This document shows positions 56,401 to 64,000 of a stretch of DNA of 64,000 bases, piece after piece. The first letter of the stretch is position 1. Each line of letters opens with the position of its first letter. This DNA is from Haematococcus lacustris (Eukaryota; Chlorophyta; Chlorophyceae; Chlamydomonadales; Haematococcaceae), in NCBI GenBank assembly GCA_030144725.1, contig JASKMD010000006.1:5128575-5192574 (forward strand). The letters are read 5' to 3'. Position numbers and translations under genes: made by a program. The notes below the pieces were generated by a model that saw only the letters and a program-made list of their open reading frames with translations, ran no database searches and was not told the origin of the DNA.

Positions 56401-57871
56401 TGTGGCTGGACCGGGACTGCAACACAGCTGTGGGCCCCAAGCCAGCTGCGTAGAGCTGGTGGAGCCCAAGCAAGCTGCGTGCACAACCTGCCCCGCCACT
56501 GCTGCCAGCCAAGGAGAACCCAGACCCGGGTGGCTGCACTGTGCACCAGTGAGTACGGGACCAGTCAGAACCAGTCAGTATTGAAGAAGAAGCCAGACCT
56601 GGGCTACCAAGGCGCAGGGAGCAGCAGCCTGTAGCATAGCGTGCGTTTTAGGCACCATGCAAGGTACAGCTGCATGCATGCATGCATGTATGTGCAAGGC
56701 GCTGTACAGGCTGTGTTGACTTGCCTCACAGCACATATTCCCCTACTACTAGGAGATGCGTTATTTGAAATCCGAACTTGCATTAGAGCATGCTTGACAC
56801 TAAAAGGCTATTGCCTCAGCTTATGCACAGAGGCCAATGCCACATGCTGCTTTAGCTGACGCAGTCGTGCTGTTCATGCATGGTTGACGATGGGGTCAAT
56901 GGGGAGGGTGAGTGGTGGCCACTGAAGTTGTGCTGGTGGCCAGACCTGCCTGAGCTGCCAGCCAAGGGCAAGGAGCACCCTGAGCTGGGCTACAAGCGGC
57001 TGCGAGACTGGCCACCCAAGGCCCAGCAGCTTACGATGAGTGCATGCATGTCATGCCAACTCTAGGCCATAGCCCTCTCACAGGGGTCAGGCAACAGTGT
57101 AGGTTCCCACGAGCCCTTGCCATGTGCATGGAAACATAACTCCACACATACCAAACACCACCCCTAGCGAGGCGACCTGATTATGTCTTTGCGTTGGCAA
57201 CTGTTGCCAGCTGGGCTGCTGAGACCTGATTCTGATGCTGCATTTGCCGGATGACGAGGGAGGTGCTGTTTATGCATTGTAGAGCGAGGCTTAAGGGTCT
57301 GGCAGGGCAAGTGGCTGCCAGGGCCAGCAACTGCCAGCTGGGGCTGCCTTTGCGGGGCTGATGTGATTAGTTGGGGATCAGGGGGGGGTAAAACGGGGCA
57401 TGGCTTACCGTATTATTGCACCGCAACACAACCCCAGACATGTGCAGTGCCTGGCACAATCGCTCGCAGTCATCGCTGGTCTGGGCAGCACCACTGCAAA
57501 CCATTGACAGCAGAAGTAAAGGCCAAGCAGCTAACAGATGCGAGATTGGACGATGCTGCTAATGCTTACCTATGCTTGGCCAAATTTACAAATTGGGAGT
57601 ACGGGATTTGAAGTTTGTGTTCAGACTCGAGCTGCAGCTCTTGACGTAGCTTTTGCACATGAGTCTGGAGCAGGACCTCATGACTTGTTTTAAGCAAGTC
57701 CGGTGTTGTGGCACAGGCTCGGAGTGCGCCAAAAAGTAAGCATTCGTTCCACGAGCTACGCGATCCACAGGGAGGCGTCCACTCGTGAGTCCGTTGCAGA
57801 AAGGAGCTGTCGCATGAAGCCCAACTACTGTGTAATAAGGATCGCGCGCTAAGCAACACCTGCCGTCGCAT
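53404..57871 (-). CDS. MCU: Mitochondrial calcium uniporter pore subunit (MCU)
   Basis: Seven exons join in phase to about 282 residues: 57871-57570, 57493-57409, 55970-55884, 54997-54861, 54442-54399, 53984-53884, 53496-53404. The start MRRQVLLSARSLLHSSW is Arg/Ser-rich with few acidic residues, a mitochondrial presequence. The matrix domain follows (KLQIPYSQFVNLAKHR, SGVVLRCNNTVYLRVQEVCD), then a coiled coil (ELAELDAVHAEVERRSHW), the first membrane helix (LLAAGFVVLVVQFFSFIWL), the pore loop LTWWELSWDVMEP, the second helix (IIQLFYQLVAFSYFMFM) and a basic C-terminal tail (DADRYALLKRLQQRYQRH). WDVME is the plant/algal form of the selectivity filter (DIME in animals); its Glu ring binds calcium in the inner mitochondrial membrane. 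The pore loop codons are split by an intron inside the first WW. Intron 2 (1.4 kb) holds fold-back DNA. Confidence 0.95.
55553..55768. repeat. Fold-back palindrome in MCU intron
   Basis: Two imperfect inverted arms of about 78-83 bases (55553-55630 and 55686-55768) around a loop of ~55 bases. The arms share, in opposite orientation, GCAGCAGCAGAGC, GGGGC(C)CCAGCCAT and CTGGGTGCTGCCTCT. It lies in the intron between MCU exons 57409 and 55970.. specifically below 55884, i.e. intron 3 (54998-55883). Transcribed RNA could form a long hairpin. Confidence 0.75.
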
Positions 57872-58516
57872 GCGAGAACTTCAAGCATGTACTACTCCAA
57901 CACGTGCACGTTCGTAGGCCCATAACAACCGCCAACCGGAAGAAATGCCTAGACAGGAACTTACAACACGACACACTAAATGCACTGGTACATAAGCACG
58001 TAGCCAGCTCGTTCGCTGACAGAGTGGTCTAGGTTTAAGCATGGGAGTTGGATGGAACACGCGAATGGCCAACTCCTAAACCCTACAGCCCTCATGCTAC
58101 ACCAGAGTCAAGCATGAGTTGTAATCAAACACAGGCTGCGAGCTCATAATTGTTCAGCTCGCTTCAGCTCGGCCACAAACCCCGTGCAGCTTGGAAACCA
58201 TACAGCCAACTGTGCCTTTCCACGGATGGTATGAAAAACACCAAAAGATGGTGCCGAGTTCACATGCCATGCAGATGGGGGGGGGAGGGGGAGGTGCAAC
58301 ACAAGGACCACCTGAGCCAAACCAGGGTTGCGAATCTTCAGTCTTTCAGGTTTTTAGTTTTTCATATCACGTTTAAAAATCACGGTTGGGATTGGGGTTG
58401 GGAGAGCGGTAAAGAGAGCGGCTGCGGCTGGGGGAGACAGCGCCGGGCTCCTTCTGATGGCAGCGACTAGAGCCCGGGACTCTGTCGCCGCGGCTGGATT
58501 TTTGACACTTTCGCGC
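57872..58516. other. MCU 5' flank and TypA 3' flank
   Basis: No gene. Contains the MCU promoter just above 57871 and the 3' UTR of the TypA gene. Two head-to-tail minus-strand genes flank it. Confidence 0.45.
57961..57965 (-). promoter_or_regulatory. Possible poly(A) signal TGTAA for TypA
   Basis: TGTAA on the minus strand about 550 bases beyond the TypA stop and 90 bases before the MCU start codon. It fits the usual volvocalean signal and 3' UTR length but is only five bases. Confidence 0.3.

Positions 58517-64000
<5,484 letters not shown>

Overview
The window is nuclear DNA from a green alga, most likely a chlorophycean relative of Chlamydomonas, Volvox or Haematococcus; the species call is an inference. 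The evidence is GC-rich sequence, many short exons with GT-AG (occasionally GC-AG) introns, plant-type gene families with organelle targeting extensions, and introns packed with simple repeats. One 500-base run of N (26001-26500) breaks the sequence. Almost all very long open frames here are translations of tandem repeats and are not genes. I assembled the gene models by hand from conserved peptides, splice consensus and phase matching.

Layout. 1-4.6 kb: one probable exon of an unrecognised plus-strand gene (1737-1832) and a decayed dispersed repeat. 4667-11338 (-): a 12-exon DUF4336 protein. 12030-14218 (-): TatB/HCF106, a thylakoid Tat translocase subunit. 14687-15234 (-): a small basic, proline-rich protein of unknown function. 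16413-29048 (-): RAPTOR, the TORC1 scaffold, with its 5' end unresolved and its central HEAT region missing around the gap. 30871-37017 (+): a nine-exon plastid-targeted conserved protein with a hAT transposase fragment in intron 1. 38034-44721 (-): a DDX56/Dbp9-type DEAD-box RNA helicase, complete. 44949-50766 (+): plastid-type 6-phosphogluconate dehydrogenase, complete in 16 exons, divergent from the helicase across 227 bp. 50.8-53.4 kb: intergenic DNA with a second, inverted copy of the dispersed repeat. 53404-57871 (-): a mitochondrial calcium uniporter (MCU), complete in 7 exons. 58517->64000 (-): the C-terminal two thirds or so of a TypA/BipA translational GTPase, running off the window.

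The genes do not form one pathway. They are neighbours covering ribosome and RNA biology (DDX56, TypA), growth signalling (RAPTOR), plastid import and metabolism (TatB, 6PGDH, the plastid protein) and mitochondrial calcium uptake (MCU). The most unusual parts are non-coding: kilobase CCTG/CAGG arrays in introns of two neighbouring genes, both reading CCUG on the transcript and sharing the same interruption; several GGGTNN-type hexamer arrays; a fold-back palindrome and an inverted duplication inside one MCU intron; and a locally shifted reading frame in a highly conserved RAPTOR exon. I found no CRISPR, tRNA, rRNA or bacterial-style operon, and no convincing new multi-gene system.
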